A DNA stretch of 64,000 nt from positions 1 through 64,000 of the forward strand of contig NZ_JACHGV010000015.1 of NCBI RefSeq assembly GCF_014202475.1, given 5' to 3'. The notes beneath the pieces are model-generated. The model searched no databases. It was not told where the DNA came from and was given only the letters and a program-made list of their open reading frames with translations. Source of the stretch: Streptomyces paradoxus. GTDB lineage: Bacteria > Actinomycetota > Actinomycetes > Streptomycetales > Streptomycetaceae. Position numbers and translations under genes: made by a program. Of the stretch, positions 8,311-16,448 are shown one piece after another (within the stretch, counting starts at the first letter, position 1; every line of letters begins with the position of its first letter).

Positions 8311-8340
8311 CGTCTCACCCGTCCGCCACTGTTCCGTTAG
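8311..8340 (+). repeat. 30-bp direct repeat, copy B
   Basis: Exact copy of 6276-6305, same orientation. It begins 35 bases after the Imm51 stop codon. The bases that follow (GACTTGTCCGGGCGATC...) differ from those after copy A and may belong to an IS end. Confidence 0.6.
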
Positions 8341-8445
8341 GACTTGTCCGGGCGATCTTGGCCATAGGCTGAGTGCGGCAGGATCAAGCCAAACAGGTCG
8401 TTGGGCAGGGGGGACGGGTTGGGCCGGCAGGAGAGGTACCGCAAG

Positions 8446-9018
8446 GTGATCAGACCGCTGCTGCGAGCCGGGCTCGAGGTGATACCCGACGCTGTCCCGG
8501 GCTCGGCGATACCGCATGTCCTGGGGTACGAACGAGAGCGGGTTTTCGGGTTCTGCCTGGTCGAGTACGACGATCCGCAATTCGTGGAGCGGCTCAACAA
8601 GGCCTGGTACGACCTCGCCACGTCATCCGGCCTGATCGACGAGAATCGCGAGTTCCTCCTCATGTTGCCCAGGGGAACCTGGACTGCCGCGGAAGACCGC
8701 CAGCGGCGCACGATGCACGTCTGGCACCGGGTCCGCCTGCTGGAACGGTGGGACGTCATGGGGGCCGGCGCGGCGTCGTTCCTCGGCATCCGTGCTGGCC
8801 ACCCCGGCTTCGCCATGCTGGCCCTGGACAACAGCGTCTGGCTCCTGGCCGACACGTACGAAACGGGTGCGGCCGTGTACGCGGTGCGCGATCCCGCCGG
8901 CTCTCCAGGGGTCCTGCGCGAGTTGAAGTGGCAGTTGGAGTGGCTCGCCAGGAAGGACGAAGACCGGGAGTTCCGACGTGACGTCAGCGTTTGGCTTGAG
9001 AGCAGGCAACAGCGCTAG
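8446..9018 (+). CDS. Hypothetical protein
   Basis: A protein of about 190 residues in good codon usage, with no family I recognise. It begins VIRPLLRAGLEVIPDAVPG from the GTG at 8446, which has GGAGAGG nine bases upstream; a TTG at 8401 would add 15 residues overlapping repeat-like DNA. It is globular and soluble, rich in Trp, Asp and Arg (VEYDDPQFVERLNKAWYDLA; WLLADTYETGAAVYAVRDPAG), and without signal peptide or membrane segment. It stands alone between the immunity gene and an IS5 remnant. Confidence 0.55.
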   Translation: MIRPLLRAGLEVIPDAVPGSAIPHVLGYERERVFGFCLVEYDDPQFVERLNKAWYDLATSSGLIDENREFLLMLPRGTWTAAEDRQRRTMHVWHRVRLLERWDVMGAGAASFLGIRAGHPGFAMLALDNSVWLLADTYETGAAVYAVRDPAGSPGVLRELKWQLEWLARKDEDREFRRDVSVWLESRQQR

Positions 9019-9175
9019 ACGACAGATGCAGACATGGTTGGGCAAAGAGGTCAACAGTTGCGGGCCGAGTGAGCTCGGGGCAACCGACGCCGAGGTCTTG
9101 GACAGGAGCGAACGCCCAGCGCCGTGTGGGCGACAGAGGCAGGCCGAGAGCGGTCTCGACCTGCGCCCCGGATCA

Positions 9176-9706
9176 TCAGGTCCGAAGCCAGATGACCACG
9201 GCTGCCGCTGTCACGATGCCAAGGAAGACGTAGCCGCGCTTGTCGTAGCGAGTAGCTATCGCTCGGGACTGCTTCAAGCGGTTGATAGCCCGTTCGACGG
9301 TGTTGCGCTTCTTGTACCGCTCCTCGTCGAAGCCAGGTGGCCGTCCGCCGCGTGAACCCTTGCACTGGCGGGCGGCCTGGCTGTCGGTCTTCTCCGGGAT
9401 GGTGTGCCGGATACCGCGGCGCCGCAGGTACTCGCGGCAGGGACCGTTGCTGTAGGCCTTGTCCGCGGCGAGACTGTCCGGCTTCTTGCGGGGTCTGCCC
9501 GTCCCGAGCCGGGGAACGCGAATTTTCTCCAGCACCGGCTTGAACTGGGTGCACTCCGCCCGCTGGCCTGGTGTGACCACCAGGGACAGCGGACGGCAGC
9601 GGCCATCCGCACTCAGGTGGAGCTTGGTCGTGAACCCGCCGCGCGAACGGCCCAGGCCCTCACCTCCAGCACCACCTCCGCCAGGCGGGAAACGAGACTC
9701 TGCCAC
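9176..9706 (-). pseudogene. IS5-family transposase, 3' half
   Basis: The C-terminal half of an IS5-type DDE transposase: GGEGLGRSRGGFTTKLHLSADG, VVTPGQRAEC, SLAADKAYSNG (catalytic Asp region), RYKKRNTVERAINRLKQSRAIATRYDKRGY (catalytic Glu region) and the ending IVTAAAVVIWLRT. The N-terminal helix-turn-helix and first catalytic Asp are missing. The upstream frame turns into unrelated sequence at about 9707, so the gene is truncated and inactive. Confidence 0.8.
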
Positions 9707-9745
9707 GGCGTCTCGCGTCCTGCCTCGCGACGTTGAATCTCAAGG

Positions 9746-9868
9746 TCAGCGGCTGATGGCCTCTGCGGACAAGTCACGCATCTCCTGCAACACGTCGTAC
9801 AACCGCTGGGCGGGTGTGCTGTAAGGGACGCAGAGGTGCTCACGGGCGCCGTCGAGCCGGCTGGCCAG
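9746..9868 (-). pseudogene. C-terminal remnant of an unidentified gene
   Basis: A minus-strand frame reads LDGAREHLCVPYSTPAQRLYDVLQEMRDLSAEAISR and stops at 9746. The amphipathic helix pattern and codon usage look like the end of a real protein, but nothing upstream continues it convincingly. It lies between the IS5 remnant and copy 1 of the conserved possible RNA. Its family is unknown. Confidence 0.25.
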
Positions 9869-9959
9869 CTTCGGGCCGCGACGAAGGCGATCGGGATGCC
9901 GCTCGCCGGGTCTGGGTAGTCGCAGGGCGTCCAGCCGGTTCAGTCTCCGTCACCCGACC

Positions 9960-10124
9960 GAGAACGGGCCCCGGTCATCCCGGGCCCGTTCTCGTTGTTC
10001 GGTTCAGGGCTGGGTTGGCCTTCCCTGGCGGAGGCCAACCCAGCAGGGCTGCTGACCTGAGGAGATCCTGCTGCCCCCTGCCATGGCCGCCTGTTACACA
10101 GGCGGCGATCACAGGTAACGCAGG
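9960..10124 (-). ncRNA. Possible structured RNA, copy 1
   Basis: Read on the minus strand, this block matches 52719-52887 closely from CCTGCGTTACCTGTGATCGCC through the CAGCAG-cc-CTGCTG and GGGTTGGCC...GGCCAACCC stems, then ends in a 12-bp terminator-like hairpin, GAGAACGGGCCC / GGGCCCGTTCTC (9960-9993). The second copy has GGGGTGGCC...GGCCACCCC, a T-A to G-C change that keeps the pair. The variable first stem, GCCGCCTG...CAGGCGGC here, is replaced by a different but still paired sequence. This favours an RNA or DNA structure over a protein. A minus-strand reading frame does cross the block, so coding is not excluded. The function is unknown. Confidence 0.45.
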
Positions 10125-10180
10125 ACACGCAGGCGGTCCGGGAAGATCAGGCGGGCCCCCCGGCCCACGCAGTGCACCCC

Positions 10181-10801
10181 CTACGCGGTCTTGTTAGGGA
10201 AAGCCCAGATGTACGGCTCGCCGTCGACCTCGTCCTCGGTCCAGTGGACCTCGATGTTCTTGGCGTTCGCCGGCACCACGTACGTCTCGCAGAAGGTGTG
10301 GGCCTCGCCTTCCCGCCAGTTGTCGACGTCGTAGGGGTCCTCGCAGCCAGGGGCGTCCTCGGTGGCGCCGATGAGGACGCTGCCGCGCTGTCCGTCGGCG
10401 AAGACCGTGGCGGCGTCGTGCACGTCGGAGCCGTCGGTCAGGGCCGGGCCGCCCTTGTGCGTGTACGTCACCCGGGCAGTGGCGAGCACCATGCCCTTGG
10501 CCTTGGACGGCTCCGAGATGGCCTTGGCGGCCTCCGCTTCGGTGGTGACGTCGACCTTCACGGGAAGGATCTCGTAGGTGACCGTCCCGGGATCTTCGGC
10601 GACCTTGCCCATGGCGGGCTCGTCAAGTTCCATGTCGCCGCCGGACGCCGGGGAGGGCGGCGGGGTGTCCCGCACCTTCTCGCCGGCAGGGGCGGTGCTC
10701 TTCGCGTCCGCAGTGTCGTCTCCGCCACCGCAGGCGGTGAGCGCCAGGGCCAGGGCGGCCACGGCCGCGGCGAGCGCGGGGCGGGTCTTGTGGGTGCGCA
10801 T
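10181..10801 (-). CDS. Lipoprotein (DUF4352-like)
   Basis: A 206-residue lipoprotein. The signal peptide ends LALALTAC, with the lipobox cysteine near residue 24, followed by a Gly/Asp and Pro/Ser-rich linker. The globular part (about 65-206; VTYEILPVKVDVTTEAEA, VLATARVTYTHKGG, CETYVVPANAKNIEVHW) resembles DUF4352-type immunoglobulin-like domains of surface lipoproteins. The ATG at 10801 has GAAAGG nine bases upstream. It is the last gene of a four-gene minus-strand operon (lipoprotein - small protein - membrane protein - lipoprotein) whose upper members overlap. The role is unknown, probably envelope-associated. Confidence 0.75.
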   Translation of the reverse strand: MRTHKTRPALAAAVAALALALTACGGGDDTADAKSTAPAGEKVRDTPPPSPASGGDMELDEPAMGKVAEDPGTVTYEILPVKVDVTTEAEAAKAISEPSKAKGMVLATARVTYTHKGGPALTDGSDVHDAATVFADGQRGSVLIGATEDAPGCEDPYDVDNWREGEAHTFCETYVVPANAKNIEVHWTEDEVDGEPYIWAFPNKTA

Positions 10802-10815
10802 GGTGGTGCTGCCTT

Positions 10816-11337
10816 TCAGCGGGTCAGGAGGGTGGTGATGAGCCCGGTGGCCCAGGAGAGGGGGATGAGTGCGACGTACGCCAGCGGGCGCTCCAGGACG
10901 GGCCGACCGAGGTCGACCTGCGAGCGGTCCGGGGCTGGGGCCGCTACCGGGAGCTGACGCAGGCGGAGGTAGGCGCCCAGGTTCGTCAGGAGGGTGAAGG
11001 GCACGCCGATGATGAGGCTCCCCACGCCCCACCAGCCCTGCCAGAGGGTGCTGGTGGTCATCTTGCGGATGAGTGCGATGCCGCAGGTGGCGCACAACCA
11101 GGTGGAGATGGTCTCCCACTGCATCCAGATGACCAGGCCCCGGTGGGCCCGGATGTCGACGTGGGCGGCGGGGAGTCCCCCGCAGAATCGGCAGGCATCA
11201 CGTGGTGGCGGGGGCATGGGCCCGAGCGAGTGCCACTGCGGGCGCTCCTGCCGGGCCGGGTCCAGGTGCCACGCCGGCGGCTCGTACTCCGCGCGAAACT
11301 GTGAACCCGGGGGCGTGTGGCCGTCCGGTGTCGTCAT
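10816..11337 (-). CDS. Membrane protein with zinc-knuckle-like cysteines
   Basis: A 173-residue protein. The N-terminal 45 residues are Pro-rich and soluble. CRFCGG near residue 50 and CATCG near 85 form a possible four-cysteine zinc site, and two or three hydrophobic segments (about 100-125 and 150-172) should span the membrane. It starts at the ATG at 11337, sharing four bases with the stop of the upstream gene. The family is not recognised. Its place between two lipoprotein genes suggests an envelope complex. Confidence 0.65.
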   Translation of the reverse strand: MTTPDGHTPPGSQFRAEYEPPAWHLDPARQERPQWHSLGPMPPPPRDACRFCGGLPAAHVDIRAHRGLVIWMQWETISTWLCATCGIALIRKMTTSTLWQGWWGVGSLIIGVPFTLLTNLGAYLRLRQLPVAAPAPDRSQVDLGRPVLERPLAYVALIPLSWATGLITTLLTR

Positions 11338-11708
11338 GAGACCGCCTTCGGTCGGGCGCCCGGTGGGAGGGCCAGCGGTTCGAATGCCTCGTCCCATCCC
11401 GGCGTGCCTCGCCACGCCGGCTCGGCCAGGGAGCGCAGGGCCCAGCCCAGGGTGCTGATCCGCGCAGCGAACTCCTCGACGTCGGCAGCCCTGGCGAGTG
11501 TTCGGTTCCCCTCCCACTCGCTGAGGATCCGCTCGATCCCGGCGGCCAGCTGCCGCTCCTCGCGGCAGCCGGTGGCGTCGATGTAGGTCAGTCGCCGACG
11601 GAGGAACTCGGCGAACGCTGCATCGCGAGCCTGCTCCCACGTGTCGTCAGGAGACTGGTGCGGCCACCGGGGTTCAGCGGTGGCGGGGCGGGGGTTGCTG
11701 GCGCTCAC
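11334..11708 (-). CDS. Hypothetical small protein in lipoprotein operon
   Basis: A 124-residue soluble, largely helical protein (SPDDTWEQARDAAFAEFLRRRLTYIDATG; RQLAAGIERILSEWEGN; VEEFAARISTLGWALRSLAEP) with no signal peptide and no recognised family. Both ends overlap neighbours by four bases (ATGA at 11705-11708 and 11334-11337), so it is translationally coupled in the operon. It may be a cytoplasmic partner of the membrane protein that follows. Confidence 0.65.
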   Translation of the reverse strand: MSASNPRPATAEPRWPHQSPDDTWEQARDAAFAEFLRRRLTYIDATGCREERQLAAGIERILSEWEGNRTLARAADVEEFAARISTLGWALRSLAEPAWRGTPGWDEAFEPLALPPGARPKAVS

Positions 11709-12715
11709 TTGGACCCCGTCACGCGGTATTCGAGCGTGGTCACCTTGGCCTTCGCCTGCGGCTGCAGCTCGGCCAGGCCCTGGCCCTGATACTCATTGAT
11801 GATCGCGATCCGCGGGGTCGGGTTGTACACCCGCGCATTCGGCCCTGGCGTGATCTTGGAGTTGTACAAGTAGGCCGGTTTAAGGACCTGCGCCTCGGTG
11901 TGCGCAGTGGGGAAGACGGCGAGGGCTCCGCCGTTGGCGAGCCTGAGCGCATATACCGCGGGGTGGGCGGGGTCCTCCACGTCGTACTTGGTGGTCGACC
12001 AGCGGCCGCTCTCGCCGGAGTTGCGCTCGGTGAAAACCTTCGTCGATTCGCGAGTGTCTTCAGTGGGCGTGAAGACGCGCTTGGCCTCCTTGCCGCCGGT
12101 CTCGAAGAAGTCCTCGTATCGCTCACCGATCTCATCGGGGGCGAGCGTGCCGACCTTCCTGGACGGGTCGACCGGGGCGGCGAAGCCGTGCTTGTCGACG
12201 GCTATCTTCGGCTTGGCATCGAGGGCGACGGCGGCCGTCATCTTGTAGCGCCCGCCCACCTTGTCGAAAATCAGTAGCCCGCCGGGGTCCTTCGGGTCCT
12301 TGACCGAGCGGGCCGTGACGGCGAACCAGCTCACACCGCTGCTGGCGGCTGGGATCCAGAACTGGCGGGCGCGGTAGTGGAACGGGGTGCTGTAGGTCTT
12401 CTGCCGCTTCTTCGTCCAGGTCGGCCAGTGCTTGTAGTCGGCCTTGGACTGCTCGTGGACCTGACCGGCCTCCACCGTGCCCAGCAGCTTGGCGTCGCGG
12501 GTGGCGTTGGCCTTGTTGTTGGCCTTCTCGTAGGCGTCGACAACGGAGGACGCCGTCCTCTGGTCCACGATGCCCTTGGGAGCGGGGCTCGCCTTCGGGG
12601 AAGCGGAGCCACCGTCGGCTTCACTGCCGGAGCTGCCGCATGCGGTGAGGCTGATCGCCGTGGTCACTCCGATGGCCAGCACGGTCAGTCGGCGTAGGCG
12701 CGCAGGTCGATTCAT
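11705..12715 (-). CDS. Lipoprotein of unknown function (DUF8094-like)
   Basis: A 336-residue lipoprotein. The signal sequence MNRPARLRRLTVLAIGVTT... ends in the lipobox LTAC at residues 23-26. A Ser/Gly/Pro linker follows, then a large extracytoplasmic domain from about residue 50 (RTASSVVDAYEKANNKANATRD; FHYRARQFWIPAA; GGLLIFDKVGGRYKMTAAVAL; PRIAIINEYQGQGLAEL). It resembles actinomycete lipoproteins annotated DUF8094. It is the first gene of the minus-strand operon and probably sets its expression; the upstream 48 bases to the TrpA-like gene leave little room for a separate promoter. Confidence 0.75.
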   Translation of the reverse strand: MNRPARLRRLTVLAIGVTTAISLTACGSSGSEADGGSASPKASPAPKGIVDQRTASSVVDAYEKANNKANATRDAKLLGTVEAGQVHEQSKADYKHWPTWTKKRQKTYSTPFHYRARQFWIPAASSGVSWFAVTARSVKDPKDPGGLLIFDKVGGRYKMTAAVALDAKPKIAVDKHGFAAPVDPSRKVGTLAPDEIGERYEDFFETGGKEAKRVFTPTEDTRESTKVFTERNSGESGRWSTTKYDVEDPAHPAVYALRLANGGALAVFPTAHTEAQVLKPAYLYNSKITPGPNARVYNPTPRIAIINEYQGQGLAELQPQAKAKVTTLEYRVTGSK

Positions 12716-12763
12716 GTGGGGGGGCTCCTCCTGGAACGGTGATGGTGTGGGGGCGTAGGTTGG

Positions 12764-13600
12764 TCAGCGCGCGGAGCTCGATGCCCGGCGCACCCCGTCA
12801 GCGAAGGTCTTGGCGGCTTGAGCGGCAGCCAGGTCTGGGGCGTTGCTCCAGGTCCTCATGCGGCGGATCACGGCTGAGCCGACCATCACGGCGTCCGCGT
12901 ACGTGGACGCCCGGGCGGCCTGCTCGGGGGTGCTGATGCCGATACCGACCGCCACGGGCAGGCCGGTCGCATAGCGGAGGCGTCGCACCTGGCGCGGCAG
13001 GTACGGGCTGAGCGGCCGTTGAGCGCCGGTGCGGCCGGGGGTCGCGGGGGCGTAGACCATGCCGCTCGATGCGGACCCGATCTCGGCCAGGCGTGCGTTG
13101 GATGCGTGGGCCGGCACCAGGGGGATCGTGTGCAGGCCCGCTTCACGGGCCGCCCAGTGCCACGTGGCGGCCTCGCGCTCGGGGAGGTCGGGGATCAGAA
13201 CACCCGCGCCGCCGGCCACGGCCAGCCGCTCCGCGAACAACTCGGGGCCGAAACGCGCGATCGGGGCCCAGTACGACATCACGACCAGGGCTGTCGTGGT
13301 CGCAGCAGTGAGCTCCGTGGCCGCCGTGAAGAGGTCGATCATCTCGAAGCCGCTGTCCAGCGCCTGGGCGCATGCCTGCCGGATCACCGGACCGTCCATG
13401 TGTGGGTCGCTGTGCGGCAGGCCGAGCTCCAGGACGTCGGCGTGCTTGGCCATCAGGTGCAGGGCGTCCAGGCTGGCGGTACGGGAGGGGTAGCCGACGG
13501 GCAGGTACAGACCGAGCGCGGCGCGCTGCTCGCTGCGGCTGGTAGCGAGGGCGTAATCGAGGCGGGCGGCGGACCAGGACGGGCGCATGGACGTGATCAC
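12764..13600 (-). CDS. Tryptophan synthase alpha (TrpA) paralogue
   Basis: A 278-residue TIM-barrel protein of the TrpA family, which cleaves indole-3-glycerol phosphate to indole and glyceraldehyde 3-phosphate. The catalytic region reads LELGLPHSDPHMDGPVIRQA, keeping the Glu of ELG and the Asp of DGP. GVLIPDLPEREA, MVYAPATPGRTGA (phosphate loop) and PVAVGIGISTPEQ also match. No trpB adjoins. Instead it overlaps by four bases (GTGA) an ATP-grasp-like gene. That arrangement suggests a stand-alone indole-releasing lyase for a specialised product, not tryptophan synthesis. The GTG at 13600 is favoured by the overlap; an ATG lies at 13588. Confidence 0.85.
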   Translation of the reverse strand: MITSMRPSWSAARLDYALATSRSEQRAALGLYLPVGYPSRTASLDALHLMAKHADVLELGLPHSDPHMDGPVIRQACAQALDSGFEMIDLFTAATELTAATTTALVVMSYWAPIARFGPELFAERLAVAGGAGVLIPDLPEREAATWHWAAREAGLHTIPLVPAHASNARLAEIGSASSGMVYAPATPGRTGAQRPLSPYLPRQVRRLRYATGLPVAVGIGISTPEQAARASTYADAVMVGSAVIRRMRTWSNAPDLAAAQAAKTFADGVRRASSSAR

Positions 13601-14895
13601 GTGGGCCTCTCGAAGGGTCGGGGGGCGGAGTCGGCGGCCGCGAGGTAGAGGCAGTTGCGCTCAAGAGCCCGGATGATGCGGTAGTCGCCCTCGATCGCAT
13701 GCGGCTCGCTGCTGCTGAGCACGATTTCCGTGCCGGTCGGTGGGGTGGCCGGGGTCTTCGAGCGGAGGTCCTCGCTGACGGCCGCCACGGTGGGCAGTCT
13801 GCGCAGGATGCGGGCGGTCCACGGGTCGATGTGGCCGCTATGGCCGGGGTGCAGGTGGACCCGGACGACTCTGTTGCCGGTCGGGGCGGGGATGAGTTGC
13901 GCAGGAGCGGGCGGGATCACCGAATCCAGGGCGTCGACAAGCCGGTCGTGGCCGGTGGCCTCTCGCAGTGCCTTGTCCGCCACTGAGGTCGCAGGAACGG
14001 CCAGGGCGGACAGGAGTACCGGCCCGCGCTCGTCGGCGTAGGCGATGCGGCTGGTCACCGGCCCGCACACCACTCCCAGCGCATCGAGCGCCCGGAGTAC
14101 GTACATGTGCAGCGCCCTGGTGAGAAGGTGGTGACGGTTCATCAAGTCGGTGCGGGCCAGGCGGCCGCCGGAGGTGCGTGTCTCCGCCCAGACGTCGGTG
14201 ACGACGTGATCGCTCTGCCCGTCGACCAGGCGGGACACGCTGTGGACCACGTAGCGGCGGCCGGGCAGGTGCTCGGTCAGGACCAGATGCGTGTCACCGG
14301 CGTGACGTGCTGCTTCCCTGCGCATAGCAGGCCAGGCGGCGCTGATCTGCAGACCTCGTTCGCACACCACCGGCTCGACCGGTACTCCGGCTGCGGCCGG
14401 TGCCAGCACGTATGCGGGCAGAGCACGGCGTTCGGCCCACGTCAGGGCTTCGGTCAGGCTCGCGGTCCGCACGCTGCGCAGGGCGGGCACACCGGCCTGC
14501 ACCAGGGCGGCGGCCTGCGCACCGCGGTCATGACGCAGCAGTGAGGTCTCCGGGTCGGCACCGGCCAGCTGGAGCTCCGCGGCGATCCGTTCGGCCAGGG
14601 CGATACCCGCCACGCTGCCGGCGACCACCGCGGACACTCCGAGGGCCCGCAGAAGCCTCACCGTCCGGTACATGGAGCTGCGGTGCTCCACACGGTGGGC
14701 ATAGGGACCGAGCGTCGGCCCCCAGAACGCTGGCGGCCGTAGACGGGGGGCCAGATCGACGGCGACGGGCCGCCATCCCTGCCGGACGATGGCCCCCGCG
14801 TAGCGACAGCGATCATCTGGCGCAACCACCGCCACCGTACCGGCGGCAGCAGCGGGCAGAGCTCGGGCCTCAAGCGCCGCTGAGGGGATGGCCAT
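13597..14895 (-). CDS. Degenerate ATP-grasp (amino-acid-ligase-like) protein
   Basis: A 432-residue protein with the layout of ATP-grasp amino-acid ligases: Rossmann start VAVVAPDDRCRYAGAIVRQGW, RHDRGAQAAALVQAGVPAL, then YVVHSVSRLVDGQSDHVVTDVW, then VLRALDALGVVCGPVTSRIAY. Key catalytic residues appear lost. The lysine strand is AYVLAPAAAG where family members have a VVKP-type sequence, and the metal-binding Glu strand after GPV reads VLLSALAVP with no Glu/Asn/Arg. I infer a pseudoenzyme with a binding or structural role. It is co-translated with the TrpA paralogue; ATG at 14895 with a GGAG about nine bases upstream. Confidence 0.65.
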   Translation of the reverse strand: MAIPSAALEARALPAAAAGTVAVVAPDDRCRYAGAIVRQGWRPVAVDLAPRLRPPAFWGPTLGPYAHRVEHRSSMYRTVRLLRALGVSAVVAGSVAGIALAERIAAELQLAGADPETSLLRHDRGAQAAALVQAGVPALRSVRTASLTEALTWAERRALPAYVLAPAAAGVPVEPVVCERGLQISAAWPAMRREAARHAGDTHLVLTEHLPGRRYVVHSVSRLVDGQSDHVVTDVWAETRTSGGRLARTDLMNRHHLLTRALHMYVLRALDALGVVCGPVTSRIAYADERGPVLLSALAVPATSVADKALREATGHDRLVDALDSVIPPAPAQLIPAPTGNRVVRVHLHPGHSGHIDPWTARILRRLPTVAAVSEDLRSKTPATPPTGTEIVLSSSEPHAIEGDYRIIRALERNCLYLAAADSAPRPFERPT

Positions 14896-15383
14896 GGAAC
14901 AGGGCTCCAGTTACGGAAGGAGTCACGGGCAGCCGGACTCTCTGAGGGAATGGGAGCGGCACCCCGCGGGGCCGAGGAGCGCGAGCGTCGAGGAAACGCG
15001 CGGGAGCCTTGGCAGAAACTCACCTCGGTCGCATACGGCGGGACGGGCCGTGGCAGCGACTCGTCCGCAGTCGTGCCCGGCCGGGGACCACACATGACGG
15101 CCGGGAGCGGGAGCCCCCTCGCGAGGCGCTGAGGGGCACGGGCTAACCGCAGCTACTGGAACAGGCGCGGTGGGCGTCCCAGCGGATGGGGTCAGCTGTG
15201 GATGGGTCCGGTTGTGGGACGGGGCGCATTGAAGGCGCTCCACGTCCTGGCGTTGTTGCGTGGGGTGCGCAGCGCGGTGTGGGTGAGCACGCGTCAACTC
15301 CTGTATCGCACAGGGGCGCTCGGGCTACGGCGGAACCGCTCGCCGCATCCGAGGGGGATCGCCGAAGCGGCATATAGGCCGTA

Positions 15384-15428
15384 CCCTGGTGCTCAGCGTG
15401 TTGCACCACGCTGGTGAGCACCCCAGGG
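15384..15428. other. Imperfect 45-bp inverted repeat
   Basis: CCCTGG-TGCTCA-GCGTG on the left pairs with CACGC...TGAGCA..CCAGGG on the right, with two small bulges and a loop of about six bases. It would fold well as RNA. It is not followed by a T-run, so it is not a simple terminator. Confidence 0.45.
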
Positions 15429-15460
15429 CTATTTGTGGTCTCTGATGGTGATCTTGTGAG

Positions 15461-15492
15461 AACGGGCCGTCCCCACCTGGGGGCGGCCCGTT
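15461..15492. terminator. Bidirectional terminator-like hairpin
   Basis: AACGGGCCGTCCCC-acct-GGGGGCGGCCCGTT forms a 14-bp stem with one G-T pair and ends in TTT on the plus strand. It lies 100 bases beyond the stop of the minus-strand XRE gene. Confidence 0.55.
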
Positions 15493-15591
15493 TGCGTGGG
15501 CGTCCGCCGGCGAGGTGACCACTCGTGATCCTGGTTCAACACCCTGCACCCTGTCAACATTTGGAGACGACAGGCTCGGTCGTGAGCCCTT

Positions 15592-16260
15592 CTACTCTCC
15601 AGCCAGATCGTCCGGAGACGCTCCGGCGCGGCGGTTCTGGATGCGCTGACGAGCCTTCACCGCATCCATGATGGACACCAGCTCCTCCAGGCTGGGTGGC
15701 TGGCCTCCGGTCTGACGCAGAGCCATCTGCTTGCCTCCGAACTCGGCGATCTCTTCGCGCAGCACGCTCGCCCACAGGCCGTCCTTGATCTTCTCCAGCC
15801 GGTCAGCCAGGGCGGGCCCTTCCGGCTGGGACAAGAAGCCGTGAGGCACCTGGTAGCGCGCTTCCAGAGGGCTGCTGTAGTCGACCCGTGCACTGCGCGT
15901 GCCCTTGGCGAGGCGCGATACAAGCGCGTGCGACAACCCGACTTCGTCACCGATCACACGGAGAGCCTCACCGTGCTCTGAGGAGGGGTCGGCCCGTTTC
16001 CGCAGGAAGCTGAGGCGCTGGCCTACCAGCTTCCGGTAGAAGGCTTCTCGCTCATCCTTGCTTCCGGTCGGCGGCTGCTCCGGTTCGGCGCCTTCGAGTA
16101 GCTGGCGCACCCGCTCCGGGGCAAGGCCTGTGTCCACGGAGAGTTCCTCGACGTCGAGAACCTCGGTTCCGCTGTATCCGAGGCGAAAGGCCGCCTGGTC
16201 AATGGCGGCTACGAGCGCAGCGATCTTGGCCGCGTTCACCTCGTGAGGGACATAGGGCAC
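15592..16260 (-). CDS. XRE-family HTH regulator
   Basis: A 222-residue regulator. The N-terminal part (VPHEVNAAKIAALVAAIDQAAFRLGYSG...DTGLAPERVRQLLEG) is a helical segment. The central helix-turn-helix is RQLSFLR-like (VGQRLSFLRKRADPSSEHGEALRVIGDEVGLSHALVSRLAKGTRS), followed by a C-terminal helical tail. The GTG at 16260 follows GGAGAG; the frame's long upstream extension is antisense to a promoter. It diverges from the P450 genes, and an ImmA-type protease and MAB_1171c-type membrane protein lie downstream of those. In actinobacteria these three families recur together beside biosynthetic genes; I infer it represses or activates the P450/terpene unit and is cleaved or controlled by the protease. 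Confidence 0.8.
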   Translation of the reverse strand: MPYVPHEVNAAKIAALVAAIDQAAFRLGYSGTEVLDVEELSVDTGLAPERVRQLLEGAEPEQPPTGSKDEREAFYRKLVGQRLSFLRKRADPSSEHGEALRVIGDEVGLSHALVSRLAKGTRSARVDYSSPLEARYQVPHGFLSQPEGPALADRLEKIKDGLWASVLREEIAEFGGKQMALRQTGGQPPSLEELVSIMDAVKARQRIQNRRAGASPDDLAGE

Positions 16261-16344
16261 GGAAGCTCTCCATGGGGCCAAGGGGCGGTTACGTCCCGCA
16301 GGGTAGCCCGGCCCGGTCACCCCTGCCAGGCGTGTAACCGTTTG

Positions 16345-16374
16345 TTGACAGCTGTACGGCCTGTGCTTCAGGAT
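16345..16374 (+). promoter_or_regulatory. Predicted sigma-70-type promoter of the P450 operon
   Basis: A consensus -35 box TTGACA (16345-16350) and a CAGGAT -10-like box (16369-16374) are 18 bases apart, about 75 bases before the first P450 start. CGGTTAC (16286-16292) and GTAACCG (16334-16340) form an inverted repeat just upstream, a possible site for the divergent XRE regulator. Confidence 0.5.
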
Positions 16375-16448
16375 CACGACGACCCAGGCCAGGCCCTGTG
16401 CTGGCTCCCCTTGGTCCGTTCTGCCCGGCGACTCGGAAAGCCGATGCG

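Larger units (their letters stand above)
14896..15591. other. 696-bp region without a convincing gene
   Basis: No frame here has plausible protein character. It lies between two minus-strand genes, so it holds the promoter of the ATP-grasp/TrpA unit at its left end and the terminator of the XRE gene at its right. Two strong inverted repeats are present at 15384-15428 and 15461-15492. Confidence 0.5.

Noticed and set aside
9940..10128. A 62-codon minus-strand protein across RNA copy 1
   Set aside because: Most differences from the second copy change amino acids in that frame while keeping base pairs in stems, so an RNA element explains the conservation better, though coding is not fully excluded.
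12764..13600. Housekeeping trpA of a trp operon
   Set aside because: No trpB or trpC, divergent sequence, and overlap with an ATP-grasp-like gene.
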